Positions 61,227 to 64,000 of a stretch of DNA of 64,000 nt are shown here, one piece after another; the first letter of the stretch is position 1; each line of letters begins with the position of its first letter. A program made the position numbers and the translations under genes. Below the pieces are notes generated by a model that saw only the letters and a list, made by a program, of their open reading frames with translations, searched no databases and was not told the origin of the DNA. This stretch comes from Micromonospora sp. Llam0 (lineage in GTDB: Bacteria > Actinomycetota > Actinomycetes > Mycobacteriales > Micromonosporaceae), in NCBI RefSeq assembly GCF_003751085.1, contig NZ_RJJY01000002.1, positions 1,364,001 to 1,428,000 on the forward strand. The letters run 5' to 3'.

Positions 61227-61664
61227 GGCCCGGTAGGTCGTGGCGGTGACCGCGCCGTAGGCGAGGTGGGGTATCAGGTCGGTCACCCAGTCGGCGGTGC
61301 TCCAGGTGCGCGGGTCGGTGACCTTGAGCAGGGTCATCGGCGTGGCTGCGGCGATCATCGCGGTGGCGGTGAGCGCGGCGGTGGCGGTGGCCCAGCGGGG
61401 GCGGGCAGGGTCGGCGAGGGCGTACAGGGCGGCGGCGCCGATGCCGGCGGCGTATCCGAGTAGGGGGCCGATTCCGGCGTGCCGGTTGGCGGCGGTCTGC
61501 TCGTCGCCGAGGTCGACGTGCAGGGTGCTGGTGAGGCGGTCGGCGGTCTGTTCGGGTGTCTGGCTCGCGGGTCTGGCGCGCAGCGTCATGTCCAGGTAGG
61601 TGACGATGTTGAGGGCGCTGGAGCCGGCAGCGCCGGCGAGCGCTGCGCTGAGAAGACGTCGCAT
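61215..61664 (-). CDS. Small membrane protein (149 aa), copy 2
   Basis: It is identical in protein sequence to 35973-36422, with the same four hydrophobic segments. Complete identity together with a degraded neighbour suggests a recent duplication. The upstream sequence differs from copy 1, so it may be expressed differently or be silent. Confidence 0.7.
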   Translation of the reverse strand: MRRLLSAALAGAAGSSALNIVTYLDMTLRARPASQTPEQTADRLTSTLHVDLGDEQTAANRHAGIGPLLGYAAGIGAAALYALADPARPRWATATAALTATAMIAAATPMTLLKVTDPRTWSTADWVTDLIPHLAYGAVTATTYRALRS

Positions 61665-61856
61665 GGCGGCGGCCTACCCCGGACAGCCCAGATGAAACAG
61701 CGTCGTGAGCAGGAGCGCCTACGGGTCGGCTTCCTCAGCCGGGGGTCGGGACAGCGCGCGGTGGGCGGGGTGGTGATCTACGGGGTGACCACACTGAGGT
61801 GGGTTGAGGGCAGCCGGAGGGGCGTCGTGGCGGGCGCCGGCGCCGCCCAGGAACCA

Positions 61857-62093
61857 TCCTGACCTGCGGCTGCGGCACCGTCGCCACCTGGGCGGCCCGG
61901 CACTGGACCATCCGCGGCGACCCGGGAGTTCCACCTCTCCGGCAACCTGGCCACCATGGCACCCGGACTGCCGTACGCTATCGCGATGCAGCCCGCGTAC
62001 CCCGGCCGGCAGGTCATCGCCTTCGTCGGCGACGTCGGGTTCGCGATGCTGATGGCCGAGTTCCTCACCGCCGTCCGGCACGAGCTTGTTCCT
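61857..62093 (+). pseudogene. Fragment of a ThDP-dependent enzyme (PoxB/IlvB-like)
   Basis: The readable part is CGCGTVATWAARHWTIRGD, then after a one-base shift near 61921 REFHLSGNLATMAPGLPYAI and AYPGRQVIAFVGDVGFAMLM. This is the cofactor-binding end of pyruvate oxidase/acetolactate synthase-like enzymes; the usual GDGGF is changed to GDVGF. It ends at the IS481 remnant. The upstream 61680-61856 holds no gene. Confidence 0.65.
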
Positions 62094-62116
62094 GCCGAGA
62101 ATGTCATCCGGGCAGG

Positions 62117-62208
62117 TCAGGCGGCATGTTCGTACTCGTGGAGGAGGCCTCCGCGGCGGTCACATCGGTGGATGCTCAGGTGGATGAGACGGTCCGGGTC
62201 GCTGAGCG
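62117..62208 (-). pseudogene. 3' end of an IS481-like transposase (second remnant)
   Basis: The frame encodes PLSDPDRLIHLSIHRCDRRG and ends GGLLHEYEHAA, similar but not identical to the remnant at 39922-40176. Both are followed by GTCATCCGGGCAGGTCAGG at the IS end. It interrupts the ThDP-enzyme fragment. Confidence 0.65.
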
Positions 62209-62248
62209 GACGGCGGTGGAGGTGATCCGTACGATCGCATCGGTCGGC

Positions 62249-62898
62249 TCATCGATCCTCGGATCGGGGACCTCTGTGACGCGTACGTCCCGTATGCCCT
62301 ATCGCCGCGGAGAACCCGCCGTTGACGTCAACGACTGTCTCGGAGTCGCCCACTTCGCGCTGCAGGGCAATGATGTTCGTCTCGGTCTCGGCGACCTCCG
62401 CGTCCAGCTTCGCTATCTCAGCCGCTCGACGCCGCTCCTCCATAGCAGGGATGCATGTCCGGTCCTGTAGCCCGGTCCGCTCGGCGATCCGGGCCGTGAG
62501 GAACGACTGCTGCTCCAGCGGCGCCAGGCGCGACTGATGACGACCCTCGTCGTATCCAGCCGCTCGTGCCTGCCGCTCCCGCTCAGCCTGCTCTTCCTCG
62601 AACTCCGCTTTCCAGTAGGCGAGCCACTCCTCAAACTCCTGCGGGGTCGTCTTCCGGAAGCCCGGCTCCGCGCGAGTCCACTCCCCTACCACCGCCAACG
62701 CTGCCTCCAGATCCGCAGCGCGCTCCGCCTTCACCCACCGGTTCCATCTGGCCTCACGGTGTACCTCGATAAATAGAGACCTCGCGGCCTCGAACTCGAC
62801 TGCGGTCGCCTCGGCCCCGGGACAGGCTTCCACAACAGCCCGTCGATCTCGACGATGACAGGCTCGTCAGGCTGCACGACGGGGCCGGCGATCGACAT
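62249..62898 (-). pseudogene. Coiled-coil protein with a frameshift near its start
   Basis: ATG 62898, after GGAGG, opens MSIAGPVVQPDEPVIVEIDG then LLWKPVPG. At the G-run near 62815-62822 the coherent frame moves to AEATAVEFEAARSLFIEVHR and runs to the stop at 62249. The middle is rich in charged helices (EFEEWLAYWKAEFEEEQAER; RRAAEIAKLDAEVAETETNI), suggesting a coiled coil. If the shift is a sequencing error, this is an intact protein of about 215 aa. Confidence 0.5.
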
Positions 62899-63159
62899 GG
62901 GCTGCCTCCTGGGGTACGCGAGTATCGCGGATGCGGCACATCACGCAACGAGCCTGCCGCCCATAGGCCACGGCCCACCGGTCCGACCTGGCCCAACAAC
63001 ATCCGATGCCATGCCGTTCCCCATCCGGATGTCCCGGGCCGCCGCACAGTCCAGGCCGTGTTGCCAGGCGGTTCCAGTTCTTGCGGCGGCGACTTGGTCC
63101 GCACCGCCTCTTGAAGGCCCGTTTGTACGCAGCGGCGAGTTCTTGGTGCTGGTCCTGGC

Positions 63160-63467
63160 TTATCGCCCTGCCCAATGCCGGTAGGTGTCGATCCACGCGG
63201 AGCCGTCCGGTGCAGGAGTGGGTAGCGGCAGGTCGAGCAGGTCGATCTTCTGCCGGTGCCGGCCCCGGCTGCAGACCGCGACGATACGGCAGTCAGGTCG
63301 ACCTTCTGCACGGTGGCCTCAATGCCGAGGACGGCGGTGGCGCACGGCACCGCCAGATGCTCTTCGATCATGGTGAACAGCCCGGTGAGCTGTTCGTCGT
63401 CGCCGTACGTGTCGACCGTGGCTTCCTCGATCATCGCCTCGAGCGCGGCGTTCCGGTTCGGCGTCAT
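63160..63467 (-). pseudogene. Small conserved actinobacterial protein, frameshifted
   Basis: ATG 63467 opens MTPNRNAALEAMIEEATVDT and YGDDEQLTGLFTMIEEHLAV, then TAVLGIEATVQKVDLT. A one- or two-base loss near 63295 separates this from DCRIVAVCSRGRHRQKIDLL and DLPLPTPAPDGSAWIDTYRH to the stop at 63160. Rejoined, it is a protein of about 102 aa that is, from memory, common in actinobacteria and often labelled calcium-binding. The 62899-63159 gap before it shows no gene. Confidence 0.55.
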
Positions 63468-63632
63468 CGGCGCAGGAATCGGTTCGGTGCCGGGTGTCCA
63501 TAAGCCCGATACGCGAGGATGGTCGGCTTTACCCATCAAGTCTGCCCCGACTTCTAGGCAGGGGCAGGCGACGGACCCCTGCGGTCAGGCAAGTTCGCGA
63601 AGGTCGATGCCTAGATGATCGATTCCAAGGGG

Positions 63633-64000
63633 TCAGTGGTCGAATGCGGTCAGGGAGCGCAGGGTCGGTTGGCCGGTGTGCCAGTTGTGCCAGATCGCGG
63701 CGGTCAGGGCGAGGACGCGTTGCAGGACCCGGACGGCGACGCCGGTGATGGTCCGGCCGCCGTGCTGTTCGAGGTCGAGTTGGCTTTTGAAGGTCTGGTT
63801 GACTGATTCGATGGTCTGCCGGACGGCGCGGAGCAGGCCCCGGCCGGGTCGTGCGGGTTCGGTGCGGTACGCGGGGCGTACGACGGTGACATCGTTGTCG
63901 TTGAGCCAGATTTCGGTGTCGCGGTCGCGGTAGCCCTTGTCCACGACCAGGATCACCCCGTCGGGGTGGTGGAACATGCCGGGTTGCAGGGTGACCAGGT
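63633..64000 (-). CDS. IS982-like transposase, C-terminal part (runs off right edge)
   Basis: The visible part reads HPDGVILVVDKGYRDRDTEI, VRPAYRTEPARPGRGLLRAV, then RQTIESVNQTFKSQLDLEQH, with the late Asp and Glu of the DDE triad, ending SLTAFDH. The pattern fits IS982/IS5-type elements; IS982 is preferred. The start lies beyond the window. Confidence 0.7.
   Translation of the reverse strand, partial: LVTLQPGMFHHPDGVILVVDKGYRDRDTEIWLNDNDVTVVRPAYRTEPARPGRGLLRAVRQTIESVNQTFKSQLDLEQHGGRTITGVAVRVLQRVLALTAAIWHNWHTGQPTLRSLTAFDH

Larger units (their letters stand above)
61086..61678 (-). repeat. 593-bp inverted duplication, right copy
   Basis: It matches 35959-36551 in reverse orientation with few mismatches (for example, GACGGGACC here against the complement of GGTCCGGTC there). 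It contains the small membrane-protein gene and a truncated CcdA 3' end. The break points are the CcdA gene interior (61086) and just upstream of the membrane-protein start (61678). Confidence 0.85.

Noticed and set aside
1..64000. CRISPR arrays, prophage structural genes, rRNA, full tRNA genes
   Set aside because: None seen; the repeated sequences are all IS copies, the 593-bp duplication or gene paralogues.

Overview
The window comes from a high-GC actinomycete, probably Micromonosporaceae-like. Codon third positions are GC-rich, GTG starts are common, and genes are tightly coupled by 4-base ATGA/GTGA overlaps. Regulator families are typical of actinomycetes. The window is dominated by accessory and mobile DNA: at least six IS families, two nearly complete IS1634-type copies, a 593-bp inverted duplication, a tRNA-Lys 3' end without its 5' half, and about fifteen broken genes.

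Layout. 0-7 kb: small regulator modules (XRE regulator coupled to an HD hydrolase; glycosyltransferase with a MerR regulator; ArsR-type regulator). 7.3-17 kb: IS graveyard with a fold-back IS630, two IS1634 copies, an IS256 element, a broken Tn554-like recombinase pair, and a radical SAM gene cut into two pieces lying on opposite strands. 17.2-24 kb: a seven-gene operon (FAD disulfide reductase, VTT/DedA-like protein, CDP-alcohol phosphotransferase, four-part ABC importer) that resembles the E. coli ydjX-Z/ynjB-F set. 24.1-35.8 kb: a two-component system beside a type II fatty-acid/polyketide-like cluster (ACP, AcpS, KR, two hotdog dehydratases, three ketosynthase genes with Cys-less partners, KAS III), then a SnoaL-like protein and a sulfotransferase. 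36-62 kb: a redox/metal island bounded by the 593-bp inverted repeats. It holds two CcdA/TlpA pairs, two AhpD-like genes, two CRP-family paralogues, mercuric reductase with an ArsR repressor, a Tes-like radical SAM enzyme with an ArsM-like methyltransferase, and further FAD reductases. 62-64 kb: gene and IS fragments.

How the genes work together. In the 26-34 kb cluster the two hotdog proteins carry complementary halves of the FabZ catalytic dyad (Asp34/Glu48 and His32/Gln46). They may form one heteromeric dehydratase, working with KS/chain-length-factor-like pairs to build a polyene or acyl chain. The 36-62 kb island looks like two related redox modules (membrane thiol relay, AhpD, HAD, CRP regulator) merged around a mercury-resistance core. 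Much of the second copy is decaying through nonsense changes (Trp to TGA, twice), frameshifts and an IS110 insertion.

The best candidates for undescribed biology are the split-dyad dehydratase/KS cluster, the Tes-like radical SAM plus methyltransferase set, the FAD-reductase version of the ynj-like operon, and the XRE-HD pair. All functions are read from sequence alone; no database search was run.
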